Below are positions 19,589-29,670 of a stretch of DNA of 54,081 bases, one piece after another. The stretch's first letter is position 1. Each line of letters begins with the position of its first letter. The notes beneath the pieces are model-generated. The model saw only the letters and a list, made by a program, of their open reading frames with translations, was not told the origin of the DNA and did not search any database. The DNA comes from Myxococcales bacterium (lineage in GTDB: Bacteria; Myxococcota_A; SURF-8). The stretch lies in the NCBI GenBank assembly GCA_003598065.1, contig QZKR01000147.1, positions 1 through 54,081 on the forward strand. The letters are read 5' to 3'. The position numbers and the translations under genes were made by a program.

Positions 19589-20632
19589 ATGGCGACGATG
19601 AAGGCGATCGTGAAGGCGAAAGCGGAGCCGGGCGGTCTGGCGTTCAGGGATCTGCCGATTCCCGAGCCGGGCGAGGGCGAGGTGCTCCTGAAGAACCTCG
19701 CCGTGGCGATCTGCGGCACGGACCTGCACATCTACAACTGGGACGCCTGGAGCCGGAAGCGCGTCAGGATCCCCACGGTCATCGGCCACGAGTTCGCCGC
19801 CACCGTGGCCAAGACGGGGCCGGGCGTGACGCGCGCCAAGGTCGGCGACTACGTCTCGGGCGAAGGCCACCTCTTCTGCGGCCTCTGCGACAACTGCCGC
19901 ACGGGCAACGCCCACGTCTGCTACTCGTGGAAAGGCATCGGCTACGACGTGGATGGCGTCTTCCGCGAATACTTCACGCTTCCCGAGCGCAACCTCTGGC
20001 GCAACGACCCGGCCACGCCGCCGGCCTACGCGGCGATCCAGGATCCCTTGGGCAACGCCGTGCACACCGTGTTCAAGACGGACTGCGTCGCCAAGCGCGT
20101 CGCCGTTTTCGGCGACGGACCGGTAGGACTTCTGGCCGTCGCCACGCTGCGCGCCATCGGCGCGGCGGAGATTTTCGTCTTCGGACGCGGCAATCATTAC
20201 CGCCTCGACATCGCCCGCAAACTGGGCGCGGATCACGTCATCGACACGTTGGAAACCGATCCCGTGGCCTACATCAAGCAGCACACGGGCGGCTCGGGCG
20301 TGGACGTGTCGCTGGAGATCGTCGGCGCGGCCGCCTCGGTCAACGCGGCGTTAAAAAGCGTCAAACTGGGCGGCCACGTCGTGATGATCGGCATCCCCAC
20401 CGCCGAGGTGCCGCTCGATCTGGCCAACGACATCGTCTTCAACGCGGTCACGCTGCACGGCGTCACCGGCCGCAAGGTCTGGGACTCGTGGTTCGTCATG
20501 CGCGGCCTGTTCAGGTCGGGCCGGCTCGACGTGGCGCCGATCATCACCCACCAGTTCCCGTTCGACGAGTACGAGAAGGGCTTCGCGCTGATGCAGACCA
20601 CCAACTGCGGCAAGGTGGTGCTGACGTTCTGA
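19589..20632 (+). CDS. tdh: L-threonine 3-dehydrogenase
   Basis: A zinc- and NAD-dependent medium-chain dehydrogenase that oxidises L-threonine to 2-amino-3-ketobutyrate. The 347 residues show the catalytic zinc segment AICGTDLHIYNWDAW, GHEFAATV, the structural zinc set of four Cys in FCGLCDNCRTGNAHVC and the NAD-binding GDGPVGLLAVATLRAIGA. The next gene encodes the ligase that cleaves its product, so tdh-kbl form the usual threonine-to-glycine pathway. A gap of 39 bases separates them. Confidence 0.95.
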   Translation: MATMKAIVKAKAEPGGLAFRDLPIPEPGEGEVLLKNLAVAICGTDLHIYNWDAWSRKRVRIPTVIGHEFAATVAKTGPGVTRAKVGDYVSGEGHLFCGLCDNCRTGNAHVCYSWKGIGYDVDGVFREYFTLPERNLWRNDPATPPAYAAIQDPLGNAVHTVFKTDCVAKRVAVFGDGPVGLLAVATLRAIGAAEIFVFGRGNHYRLDIARKLGADHVIDTLETDPVAYIKQHTGGSGVDVSLEIVGAAASVNAALKSVKLGGHVVMIGIPTAEVPLDLANDIVFNAVTLHGVTGRKVWDSWFVMRGLFRSGRLDVAPIITHQFPFDEYEKGFALMQTTNCGKVVLTF

Positions 20633-20671
20633 CGCCTCCGGCCGCCGACTTCATTTGCAAAGGAGCCGATC

Positions 20672-21862
<1,191 letters not shown>

Positions 21863-21896
21863 AACGCAATCGGGAAGAATCTCTTGCGGGACCAAG

Positions 21897-21924
21897 GAGC
21901 GGGGCGCTGCCCCGCTCTTTTTTT
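21897..21924 (+). terminator. Rho-independent terminator after kbl
   Basis: A nine-base-pair stem (GAGCGGGGC / GCCCCGCTC) with a three-base loop is followed by seven T residues on the plus strand. Confidence 0.9.
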
Positions 21925-21927
21925 CGG

Positions 21928-23901
21928 CTACTCCTCTTCCTCCATCTCCTCCTCGGCCGGGCCGCTCGCCGGATGCAGGCGGACGACGAGCGTCTGGGCC
22001 AGCTTGTCGTGCAGCCCCTGTTTCTTCGCATCGACGGAAACCCACAGCAGGCCGATGAAGAACGGCAGGGCGGCGACCAGCGAGCCGACAAGGCGGATCG
22101 CGGCGCGACCTATGGAGAGCGGCTCGCCGTCGGTCTGGATCACTTCCAGATCCATCGCCAGCTTGCCCGGCGTGCGTCCGCCGAGGGTGGTGAAGTACAG
22201 CGTCATCAGCGCGAAGAGAAAAAGATAGAGGGCGCCGTAGGCCGGCGCGAGAATCGGGTAGTCGCGGGCCAGCGCCAACGGGTAGAAGAGACTGGCGTCC
22301 AGCGACGGCAAGAGCGCGCGGCCGTAGGCGGCGAAACCGAGGGCGAGAAAGATCCAGGCCAGGGCCAGCGTCACGCCGTGGTCGATGAAGCCGGCCAGAA
22401 GCCGCCTGGCGAAGCCGGCGACGACGACGTGCACCTCCATTTCCTCCTCGGCTGCCGCGCCGCTGGATTTTTCCGGCGGCAGCGGCGGCTCGAAGGCGAG
22501 GCCGAGCTGCGAGGCCTTGTCGGATCTCGGCTTGACCGGCCGTTTGTCGATGTCGCGGACGTCGGCGCGCGGCGCTTCGTCGGTAAGCATTTCTTTCGGC
22601 GCAAGCGGCGCGGGATGCACGGCATCGACGACGAAAGCCGGTTCATCGGGAGGAGGAGCGGCCTTCGGCGGCTTGCGGCCCAGGGGCGCGTTGAGATAAA
22701 CAGGCTTGGACGGCGCGGCAGGCTCGGACTTGGCGATGGCGTCGTCATCGACGTTCGCCGTCCAGGCCGGCTCCTCGGCGATGGATTCCGCCGGCGCGGC
22801 GACGAAGCGCGGCTCCTCCTTTTCCGCCCGGCGCGCGGCTGGAGCGGCGGGCGTTTCGCGGCGGCGAACGTCGGCTTCCGGGGCAGGCATCGGCGGGCCG
22901 GCGGTCGTTTTCGGCTCCGGCGGCGGCGCAGCAGGTTTGGGCGCTTCCGGCTTGGGCGGGCCCGGCCTGGCTGCTTCGGGCGGCGGCGCTTCGGCGGAAT
23001 CGCCGCTCGCCGTGAAGATCGACTGCAGAACGCGTTTCAATTCCTCCGACGAATCATCCTGGCCCGCTTTTTTCAGCGGACTTTCGCCCAGTGCGCTCGG
23101 TTTCGGTTTTTCCGCGAAACCCAGCGCGACCACCGTTTCCGGCGGCGTCAGAATCAACCTTGGAGCGGGAGCGGTCGGCGTCGGGGCCTCGGTTTTTATC
23201 GATTTCACCGCCTCCGCCGCCAAGTCGTCCAGGGAAGGAACGGCTTTGCTCCGCGCAGCCGGGGCGGCTTTAGCGGCAGTCGATTTGGCGGCGCTCGGCC
23301 TGGCGGCCGGAGGTTTGAATGAGGTTTTCTCCCCCTCCACCCAGGCAGGCTCGGCCGATTCCGGAGCGCGGGCGGCCGGGTCGGTTTTGGGCTTGGCCGT
23401 CCTTGCTGCTGGTTTGGCGGCCGATTTGGCGGGCTTCGCCGGCGCGGCCGGCTTGGGCGGCTCGATCGGCGGCAAGGGCTCGGCCGGCAGGGACGGCGCG
23501 GCCGGCTTAGGCGGTTCGATCGGCGGCAAGGGCTCGGCCGGCAGGGACGGCTCGCCCGGCGCGGGCGGCTCGGCCGGCGCGACAGGCTTCAGATCCTGCT
23601 GCGTACGGCGCATTTTCCAGGTGTCGGCGTCTTCTTCTTTCCCGGCCGGCGGCAGCTTGTCGAGGCGGATCTCCCATTCGGTGTCGGCTTCCGGGGCCAC
23701 GGGCCGGTTGAAATGCAGCGTGCGCAGGGTCCGGCCGGCTTCCGGCGCGCCGGGTGCGGACGGCGTGGCCGCCGCTCCGGTTTCTTCCGTCCCTGATTTG
23801 TCCTCATAGGCCTCCGGTTTGAACTCGCCGACGGGAAACGCGCAAACGGGGCAGACTTGCTCCTCGTCGCCGATCGAATGCTTGCAGCGCGGACATTTCA
23901 T
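21928..23901 (-). CDS. Zinc-ribbon / Pro-Ala-rich / RDD membrane protein
   Basis: A 657-residue protein of three parts. The N-terminus MKCPRCKHSIGDEEQVCPVC is a two-CxxC zinc ribbon. Residues about 30-510 are a long low-complexity region rich in Pro, Ala, Glu and Lys, including a 54-bp tandem duplication (SLPAEPLPPIEPPKPAAP twice). The last 140 residues form an RDD domain: GFARRLLAGFIDHGVTLALA with the R..D pair, then membrane helices and TLGGRTPGKLAMDLEV. RDD proteins are often transporters or antiporters, but a role here is unknown. The ATG overlaps the rsmE stop (ATGA). Confidence 0.8.
   Translation of the reverse strand: MKCPRCKHSIGDEEQVCPVCAFPVGEFKPEAYEDKSGTEETGAAATPSAPGAPEAGRTLRTLHFNRPVAPEADTEWEIRLDKLPPAGKEEDADTWKMRRTQQDLKPVAPAEPPAPGEPSLPAEPLPPIEPPKPAAPSLPAEPLPPIEPPKPAAPAKPAKSAAKPAARTAKPKTDPAARAPESAEPAWVEGEKTSFKPPAARPSAAKSTAAKAAPAARSKAVPSLDDLAAEAVKSIKTEAPTPTAPAPRLILTPPETVVALGFAEKPKPSALGESPLKKAGQDDSSEELKRVLQSIFTASGDSAEAPPPEAARPGPPKPEAPKPAAPPPEPKTTAGPPMPAPEADVRRRETPAAPAARRAEKEEPRFVAAPAESIAEEPAWTANVDDDAIAKSEPAAPSKPVYLNAPLGRKPPKAAPPPDEPAFVVDAVHPAPLAPKEMLTDEAPRADVRDIDKRPVKPRSDKASQLGLAFEPPLPPEKSSGAAAEEEMEVHVVVAGFARRLLAGFIDHGVTLALAWIFLALGFAAYGRALLPSLDASLFYPLALARDYPILAPAYGALYLFLFALMTLYFTTLGGRTPGKLAMDLEVIQTDGEPLSIGRAAIRLVGSLVAALPFFIGLLWVSVDAKKQGLHDKLAQTLVVRLHPASGPAEEEMEEEE
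23441..23548. repeat. 54-bp tandem duplication inside the RDD protein gene
   Basis: Two adjacent 54-base copies (23441-23494 and 23495-23548), nearly identical, each encoding an 18-residue Pro-rich block. The frame is kept. Confidence 0.85.
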
Positions 23902-24704
23902 CGTTCTTCCTCGCCTGTCGCGGGGCGGCCGGTCGCCAGGTCGCCCCAAAGGTATTGCACGATCGCCAGGAACGCCGGGCCGGCGGTCTCCGTGCGCAGG
24001 ATGCGCGGACCGAGCGACACCAGCCTCGCGCCGCGTTCGCGCGCCGTTTGCGCCTCCTCCGGCGCGAATCCTCCCTCCGGGCCGACGACGAGCGTCGCCG
24101 TCCTCGCTCCGGGGCTTGCGGCGAACGCGGTCAGCGGCTCGGCGTCGCGGCCCTCGTAAGCCAGCAGCAGCGGCCCGTCCGCCAGGGCGGAATCCAACAG
24201 CGTCTCGAAGGACACCGGCGCGTCAAGCTCGGCCAGGCGGATGCGGCCGCACTGGCGGCAGGCCTCGGCGGCCACCTTGCGCCAGCGGTCGAGCCGGCGC
24301 TCGGTTTCCGCCGCGTCGAGCCGAAGCACGGCGCGGCGCGAGACGAAGGGCCGGACGCGCGCCACGCCGAGCTCGACGGCCTTCTGGATGACGACGTCGA
24401 GCTTGTCCTGCTTGGCCAGACCCTGAGCCAGAACGGCGCGAAAGGCCGGCGGCGCTTCCTCGCGCGCCACGACGCCGATTTCCAAAGTCACGCGCCGGGG
24501 GCGGTCGTCCGCCAGCACGGCGGCATATTCGCGGGCCACGCCGTCGAAGGCGCGCAGCCGGTCGCCTTTTCGCAGCCGGAGCACGCGCACGAGATAATGC
24601 GCCTGCCCTTCGTCGAGGGCGATCGTCGCGCCTTGCGCGACCGCGCCCGACGCCAGTTGCGGCAGATAAAGGCGTTCCACCCGCTCCCCTCGGCGATCCG
24701 ACAT
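23898..24704 (-). CDS. rsmE: 16S rRNA (uracil1498-N3) methyltransferase
   Basis: A SPOUT-class methyltransferase acting on U1498 of 16S rRNA. The 268 residues include an N-terminal PUA-like part (GQAHYLVRVLRLRKGD), DVVIQKAVELGVARVRPFVS and the SAM-knot motifs VVGPEGGFAPEEA and SLGPRILRTETAG. The start MSDRRGERVERLYLP at 24704 was selected on homology; the same frame continues far upstream without coding sense. It lies 62 bases downstream of the flavin oxidoreductase gene and overlaps the RDD gene by four bases. Confidence 0.93.
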   Translation of the reverse strand: MSDRRGERVERLYLPQLASGAVAQGATIALDEGQAHYLVRVLRLRKGDRLRAFDGVAREYAAVLADDRPRRVTLEIGVVAREEAPPAFRAVLAQGLAKQDKLDVVIQKAVELGVARVRPFVSRRAVLRLDAAETERRLDRWRKVAAEACRQCGRIRLAELDAPVSFETLLDSALADGPLLLAYEGRDAEPLTAFAASPGARTATLVVGPEGGFAPEEAQTARERGARLVSLGPRILRTETAGPAFLAIVQYLWGDLATGRPATGEEER

Positions 24705-24766
24705 CTTGGCCGACGACGACTCAGTATACCATGCCGGGCGGCCGGCTTCCAGATCGCCCGGCCGCT

Positions 24767-25873
24767 TTACGCCGCCGGTTCGCCGTAGACGACGCAGCGG
24801 ATGCCGCCTTTCAGACCGGCCGGGAAACAGCCGCCGTCGCTTTTGCACCGGGCCGGCCCGCGGTCGCCTTTCGCCCAGCGGGCGGGCAGCTCCGGCTCGC
24901 AGATCAGCGGCCGGGCGAACGACGCCGTGTCCGCCTCGCCGCCGCTGACGATCGCCTCGGCGATCTCGAAGGAACGGATGCCGCCGACCAGCCCGACGGG
25001 GACGGGGACGGCGCGCTTGATCGCGGCGGCGTGGCGGCGGAAGTAGGCTTCCTTCTCCGGGGCGTCCACGCCCCGGCGCACGGCGCCGTTCGCCCCGGCG
25101 GCGGGAGTGCCGCCGGAAACCTCGATGTGGTCCAGGCCGGCTTGGGCGAACAGCCGCGCGGCGGCGACCGCGTCGTCGAGCACAAGGCCGCCCGGTTCGA
25201 AATCCTCGCCGTTCAGTTTCATCGACAGCGCCGCCGCTTCGCCGATCGCCTGGCGCACGGCGCGGATCGTTTCGACGACGAAGCGGGCTCGATTCGGCAG
25301 CGATCCGCCGTAGGCGTCGGTCCGCCGGTTGGACGCCGGCGAGAGGAAACGATTGAGCAGGTAGCCGTGCGCGCCGTGCAGCTGCACGCCGTCGAAACCG
25401 GCCTCCATGGCGCGGCGCGCGGCGGCGGCGAAGGCGGCGGCAAGCGCCGGCAACTCCTCGGCGGCGAGGGCGCGGGGCAGGGCCTTGTGCGACGGGTAGG
25501 GCGCGGCGGAGGGCGCAATCAGCTCGGAACCCCCTACAAGATCGGCCGTCGTCTGGCCGCCGGCGTGGACGATCTGCACGAGGGCTTTCCCGCCGGCTTC
25601 GTGGATCGCCGCCGCCAGCCGCGCCAGACCGGGGACATGATCGTCGGACCAGATGCCGATCTGGTTGGGCAGCCCCCGGCCGTCCGGCCGGATGTAGGCG
25701 TAGCCGGTGATGATGAGGCCCACGCCGCCCTTCGCGAGACGGCGATACAAGGGGAGCAGAGCGTCGGCGACGAAACCCTGCGCGTCGGCCATTCCTTCCC
25801 AGGTGGCGGAGCGGATCAGGCGGTTGGGCAGTTCCAGGCGGTTCAGCGTCCACGGCGAAAACAAGCGGCTCAT
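24767..25873 (-). CDS. Old Yellow Enzyme-family NADH:flavin oxidoreductase
   Basis: A 368-residue FMN enzyme of the OYE/2,4-dienoyl-CoA reductase type. FMN- and substrate-site motifs are visible: LPNRLIRSATWEG, LVQIVHAGGQTT, DGVQLHGAHGYLLNRFLSP and RRTDAYGGSLPNRARF, then LVGGIRSFEIAE. It ends shortly after the barrel, without the FAD/NAD-binding half of dienoyl-CoA reductases. The C-terminus has CKSDGGC and GGIRC, a reduced version of the four-Cys [4Fe-4S] motif of the long enzymes, so a cluster is doubtful. Substrate unknown. Confidence 0.9.
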   Translation of the reverse strand: MSRLFSPWTLNRLELPNRLIRSATWEGMADAQGFVADALLPLYRRLAKGGVGLIITGYAYIRPDGRGLPNQIGIWSDDHVPGLARLAAAIHEAGGKALVQIVHAGGQTTADLVGGSELIAPSAAPYPSHKALPRALAAEELPALAAAFAAAARRAMEAGFDGVQLHGAHGYLLNRFLSPASNRRTDAYGGSLPNRARFVVETIRAVRQAIGEAAALSMKLNGEDFEPGGLVLDDAVAAARLFAQAGLDHIEVSGGTPAAGANGAVRRGVDAPEKEAYFRRHAAAIKRAVPVPVGLVGGIRSFEIAEAIVSGGEADTASFARPLICEPELPARWAKGDRGPARCKSDGGCFPAGLKGGIRCVVYGEPAA

Positions 25874-25902
25874 CGGTCCTCCTTGCGTTTAACAAAAGCC
25901 CG

Positions 25903-26008
25903 AAAACCGTGTCCTTCGAGACACTCGCTTCGCTCGTTCCTCAGGAACACGGTTTCTTTCCGCGTCCCCGAGGAGCTTCCGCAAGCGGAAGCGTCTCGAA
26001 GGGCGCGG
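25903..26008. repeat. Inverted pair of palindromic repeats (BIME-like)
   Basis: Two related palindromes face each other. The first (25903-25955) has outer arms AAACCGTGT / ACACGGTTT around TCCTTCGAGACACTCGCTTC. The second (25960-26008) has arms CCGCG / CGCGG and is the same element reversed: CCCCGAGGAGCTTCCGC, then AAGCGGAAGCGTCTCGAAGG. The TCCTTCGAGAC...CCTCAGGA core is a widely scattered intergenic repeat type. It separates the methyltransferase gene from the flavin oxidoreductase gene. Confidence 0.8.
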
Positions 26009-26028
26009 AATTATACAATGCCTATTTG

Positions 26029-28062
26029 TCAGGCCCCCGCGTCCGCCTGGCCGAAAGGCGAGGCCAGCGGCGGCGCGGCGTCCTCGCCTTCGTCCTCACC
26101 CAATTCGGCGGCCAGCCGCGCGCGGATGAAGGCGCGGTCGGCCGGCGCGACGCCGTAAATGTCGAACACGTCCTCGTCGAGCGCGGCGACGGCGCGGCCG
26201 AAGGCGTCGCCGTCGAGGGCGTCGAGCGCGGCGACCTGCGCGTCGATCGCCGTCTGCCGCGCCTCGCTCGTCCAGCGCAGCGGCAGCCGTTCGATGTTGC
26301 CGCGCAGCACCTTCACGGTGAAGAACGAATAGGTGTAATAGAATTGCACGACGGAGGAGTTGAGCAGCGCCAGAAGATAGCGGGCGCGGAAGCCGGGAAG
26401 CTGCGGCACAAGGACGTTGGCGTTGTTGAGGGTGAAGCGGCCCCGGTCGTCGCGCGCGAACACCAGCCGCTTGCCGATGAAGCGGTAGACGAGCTTCTCC
26501 GGCGCGTCGAAGATCTCGCGCGGACAGGCCTGCTGCAAAGCCTCGCGGTCGTAGACGACGTGGCGGCCGGAAAAGTTGATGCGGAAGCGCTCCACGTCGC
26601 GGCCGACGATCAACGGCTCCCACTGCGTCCCGAGCTTGCGGGGCGCCACCAGCCGCTCGTTGTCGCCGGTGACCAGCCCCAACCCGAATTTGGCGCGGTC
26701 TTTCAGCGTCGCCGCGCCGTGAGCAATCTGCGACAACAGGCGGCGGACGTCGCCCTCCAGATGGACGTTGAAGATGTTCTCCGGCGTGTCCTCGAACGCC
26801 GCCTGGGGCACGTCGCCGCGCGCCGCGCTCTCCCCGCCGCTCCACACCGCCACCTGAACGCGGTTCGCCCGCCGCGCCGCCGCGTCGGGCTCGACCCGCG
26901 CGACGAGGATCGCCGCCGGGGCGAAAACGCCGTCGAACAGTTCGCCGCAGGGGACCAGCTTGACGATCGCCGCCCGGTCCAGAAGCAGACGGCGCGAGGC
27001 GCGATGGGCGCGGATGTTGAGGTAGGCCTCGGGCACGAGCAGGCCGATGCTGCCGCCGGGGCGGACCAGTTCCAGGGCGCGCTCGATAAACAGCGTGAAC
27101 GGGTTTACGCCGCTCTGCGCCGAGACGTAGGCGCGCCGGAACTCCGCTTTTTCGCTCGCCGACAACTCCGAGCCCCAGGGCGGATTGCCGATCACGATGT
27201 CGAAGCGCCCCGGCGGCGCGGCGCGCTCCACGGCCTCGCAGAACAGCAGATGGTCGGCGCGCTTGAGCGGGTTGACGCCGTGGATGCGGAAGGCGATCGG
27301 CTCGCCGACGCGCTCCTCCAGTACGAGATTCATCTTGGCCAGAGTCAGGGCGAAGGAATCGAGGTCGTAGCCGTTTACGTGACGCTCCAGGATGCGGCGG
27401 TGCGCTTCGGCCGGCGGCATCCCCGCCGCCGTGAGCCGCGCTTTCAGCCGCGCGTAGGCCCCGAGCAGAAACTGCCCCGAGCCGCAGGCCGGGTCGAGGA
27501 TCGTCAGTTCGGGATCGGCGACGGGATCGAGCGGCAGCGCATCGAGAATGGCGTTGACGATCGCCGGCGGCGTGTAATACTGGCCGCGCCGCTTGCGCCC
27601 GCCCTCGGAGGCGAGCGCCTGATAGAGCGCCCCCAGGAGGTCGCGTTCGAAGAAGTCCAATCGGAAACCCATCAGCGTGGCGTACAGTTCTCCCAGACTG
27701 GCCTTGGCGACGACGGCGGAATCGAGCTCCAGGTCCTCCAGAAGATTGTCGATCGCCGTGCGCGAACGATCGGCGGCGAAGAGATCGAGTTGAGCCGCGG
27801 TCTTCGGCCTGCGCCGCTTCAGCTTCATCAGATCGGCGAACAGCGCCGCGCTGTCCACGTTCAAGAGCCGCTTCTCGTGCGCCAGTTTGAGGAAGCCGGC
27901 CTTGAGCACGAGCGCCGTGAGCGTGCGCGCCCGCGCCGGCTCGTCCGCCGCCGCCCCGAGCTTGTCCGTAAGCCGCTGGCGATAATCGAGCATGGCGTCG
28001 ATGAACGCCTTCTGCCATTGGCGTGCGGCCTGGCGGCGGGAGCGGACGGCGCGCGGGCTCAT
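26029..28062 (-). CDS. N6-adenine DNA methyltransferase (Eco57I/TaqI-like), no nuclease partner
   Basis: A 677-residue enzyme. Motif I DPACGSGQFLLGAYARLKA (about residue 190) binds SAM, and motif IV NPPWGSEL (about 290) is the catalytic NPPY/W box for adenine-N6 methylation; RRGQYYTPPAIVNAIL precedes motif I as in type I/IIG enzymes. A C-terminal region (VGRDVERFRINFSGRHVVYD, FRARYLLALLNSSVVQFYY) resembles the TaqI-type target-recognition domain. The N-terminal 160 residues are helical and show no PD-(D/E)xK nuclease motif. No restriction gene is adjacent. It begins three bases after the lipase stop, so the two are co-transcribed. An orphan regulatory or protective methylase is likely; the recognition site is unknown. 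Confidence 0.85.
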   Translation of the reverse strand: MSPRAVRSRRQAARQWQKAFIDAMLDYRQRLTDKLGAAADEPARARTLTALVLKAGFLKLAHEKRLLNVDSAALFADLMKLKRRRPKTAAQLDLFAADRSRTAIDNLLEDLELDSAVVAKASLGELYATLMGFRLDFFERDLLGALYQALASEGGRKRRGQYYTPPAIVNAILDALPLDPVADPELTILDPACGSGQFLLGAYARLKARLTAAGMPPAEAHRRILERHVNGYDLDSFALTLAKMNLVLEERVGEPIAFRIHGVNPLKRADHLLFCEAVERAAPPGRFDIVIGNPPWGSELSASEKAEFRRAYVSAQSGVNPFTLFIERALELVRPGGSIGLLVPEAYLNIRAHRASRRLLLDRAAIVKLVPCGELFDGVFAPAAILVARVEPDAAARRANRVQVAVWSGGESAARGDVPQAAFEDTPENIFNVHLEGDVRRLLSQIAHGAATLKDRAKFGLGLVTGDNERLVAPRKLGTQWEPLIVGRDVERFRINFSGRHVVYDREALQQACPREIFDAPEKLVYRFIGKRLVFARDDRGRFTLNNANVLVPQLPGFRARYLLALLNSSVVQFYYTYSFFTVKVLRGNIERLPLRWTSEARQTAIDAQVAALDALDGDAFGRAVAALDEDVFDIYGVAPADRAFIRARLAAELGEDEGEDAAPPLASPFGQADAGA

Positions 28063-28065
28063 CGC

Positions 28066-28947
28066 CTACGCCTCCGGCGCGGTCGGGGCGGCGGGCGTCG
28101 TCCCGCCGTCCGTCGGATAAAGCACGGTCTGTAGAATCCGCAACGCGCCGCCCGACCAGTACGCCGTGGTGTGCCCCATGCCCCACAGCAGGTGCTGCGT
28201 GCTTCCCGGCAGCCAGGCGTGGGTGAAGGGGACGACGATATTGTCATGAACCGTGGCGACCGTGTGCAGATCGACGCCCGACAGATCCTCGCCTTGGGCG
28301 AGCGCGGTCAAAAAGGGCGAGTTGGGCTCCACCTGACGCGGCACGCGGCCAAGCGCTCCGTAGGCCAGGACCGTTCCGTAGTGCGGCGCGCCGAAGGTGA
28401 CGAGCCGTTCGATTTTCTCGCGGCCATGCTCTTTCATATAGGCCCGCGCCACCAGTCCGCCGAGCGAGTGGGCGACGAGCGTCAGCCGGCCGTGCCGCGT
28501 CTCGGCGAGGATTTCGTCGATCCGGCGCGCCAGCTGCTCGCGGTAATGGTCGATGGCCGCGTCGATGGGATGCAGATTAATTGTGTACAGCTTGCGTTCG
28601 GGCCGGTCGCGCAACCGGCGCAGCAGCCAGGTCCAGTAGCGGCGGTTTTCCGTCCAGCCGTGGACGAAAAGCACGGGCGGCAGGACATCGGTGCGCCCGC
28701 GGTTCGACGGTACGCCATACCTGGAGAGACCCAAGGGCCAGGTCAGATAGAGCCAGGCGGTGAGAAGGAATTCCTTCCAGAAAGCGGTGAATGCGCCCGC
28801 CGGATAGGCGGCGACGGCGTCGGTGCGAAAGGAGTTGTCGGCGAAACGCCAGCGGGCGAGCAGAAACGCCGCGAACATCGTCACGCCGTTGAAGACGGCC
28901 ATGACCGTCAGGTAGGCGATCAGTACATTGCAGAGAATATCGGCCAT
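28066..28947 (-). CDS. Membrane-anchored alpha/beta-hydrolase (triacylglycerol lipase-like)
   Basis: A 293-residue lipase-like protein. One N-terminal membrane segment (LCNVLIAYLTVMAVFNGVTM) anchors it. The oxyanion segment VLFVHGWTENRRYW and the nucleophile elbow VAHSLGGLVARAY (Ser in AHSLGG) are clear, and THAWLPGSTQHLLWGMGHT holds a likely catalytic His. A Thr/Pro/Ala tail ends the protein. Natural substrate unknown (lipid or ester). It follows nuoI by 109 bases and leads into the methyltransferase gene. Confidence 0.85.
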   Translation of the reverse strand: MADILCNVLIAYLTVMAVFNGVTMFAAFLLARWRFADNSFRTDAVAAYPAGAFTAFWKEFLLTAWLYLTWPLGLSRYGVPSNRGRTDVLPPVLFVHGWTENRRYWTWLLRRLRDRPERKLYTINLHPIDAAIDHYREQLARRIDEILAETRHGRLTLVAHSLGGLVARAYMKEHGREKIERLVTFGAPHYGTVLAYGALGRVPRQVEPNSPFLTALAQGEDLSGVDLHTVATVHDNIVVPFTHAWLPGSTQHLLWGMGHTTAYWSGGALRILQTVLYPTDGGTTPAAPTAPEA

Positions 28948-29056
28948 CCGTCGGCCCTTCTCAGATGGTGGTCACCGACATCATACCGATTCGCCGGCGC
29001 ATCGCAAGCCGCGCCGGTTGTTTCTGGGCGACGGAATGGGATAGGGCGGCCCCGGA

Positions 29057-29659
29057 TCAGTACTCCCGCTGTTTCATCGCCTTGCTCGAACGGATGTCGA
29101 GCGCGGCCTTCGCCGGTTCCTTGCCGGGCAGGGGATTGTAGATCTGCTCGTGCTCGGGCTCGGGCGGAACGGACAACAGGTCGATCGTCTGCACGCACTC
29201 CTCGCGCGTGTACGAGGCCATCATCGAGCGGGCGGAGTCCATGCGGATCGCGTCCTCCGGGCAGGCCTCGACGCAGAAGCCGCAGTAAATGCAGGTGAGC
29301 TGGTCGATCTTGAAGCTCGTCGGGTAGCGGTCGATCTTCTGCCGGTCGGTGTAATAGGGCGTCTTGAGCTCGCCGATCTCGATCGTGATGACGTTGGTCG
29401 GGCAGGCCATCGCGCACATCATGCAGGCCACGCAGGTGAGCCGGCCGTCCGAACGGTGCGTGAGGTAGTGCCGGCCGCGGGCGCGATAGGAGAAGGGGTA
29501 GCGCTCTTCCGGATATTGTTTGGTGACCACGTCCCGCTTGCGCGGCCAGTTGCGGAAAAAGTGGCGCAACGTCACCCGCAGGCCGTTGAAGATCTCCGGG
29601 TAGTAAAGCCGCTCGCGCAGGTTGAGCGGCCTGTTGTGCTGCATGTACTTGAAGGGCAT
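29057..29659 (-). CDS. nuoI: NADH-quinone oxidoreductase subunit I
   Basis: The 200-residue ferredoxin-like subunit that carries two [4Fe-4S] clusters from the hydrophilic arm towards quinone. Both motifs are complete: CVACMMCAMACP and CIYCGFCVEACP. The start MPFKYMQHNRPLNLRERL at 29659 has GGGAGGCG upstream. The C-terminal 40 residues extend beyond the core domain. It is the last nuo gene of this cluster. Confidence 0.95.
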   Translation of the reverse strand: MPFKYMQHNRPLNLRERLYYPEIFNGLRVTLRHFFRNWPRKRDVVTKQYPEERYPFSYRARGRHYLTHRSDGRLTCVACMMCAMACPTNVITIEIGELKTPYYTDRQKIDRYPTSFKIDQLTCIYCGFCVEACPEDAIRMDSARSMMASYTREECVQTIDLLSVPPEPEHEQIYNPLPGKEPAKAALDIRSSKAMKQREY

Positions 29660-29670
29660 CGACGCCTCCC

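Noticed and set aside
23441..23548. The 54-bp tandem copies as a CRISPR-like array
   Set aside because: Only two adjacent copies without spacers, in frame within a coding region.
25190..25205. GGTTCGAAATCC as a tRNA T-arm
   Set aside because: It lies inside the flavin oxidoreductase gene and no cloverleaf forms around it.
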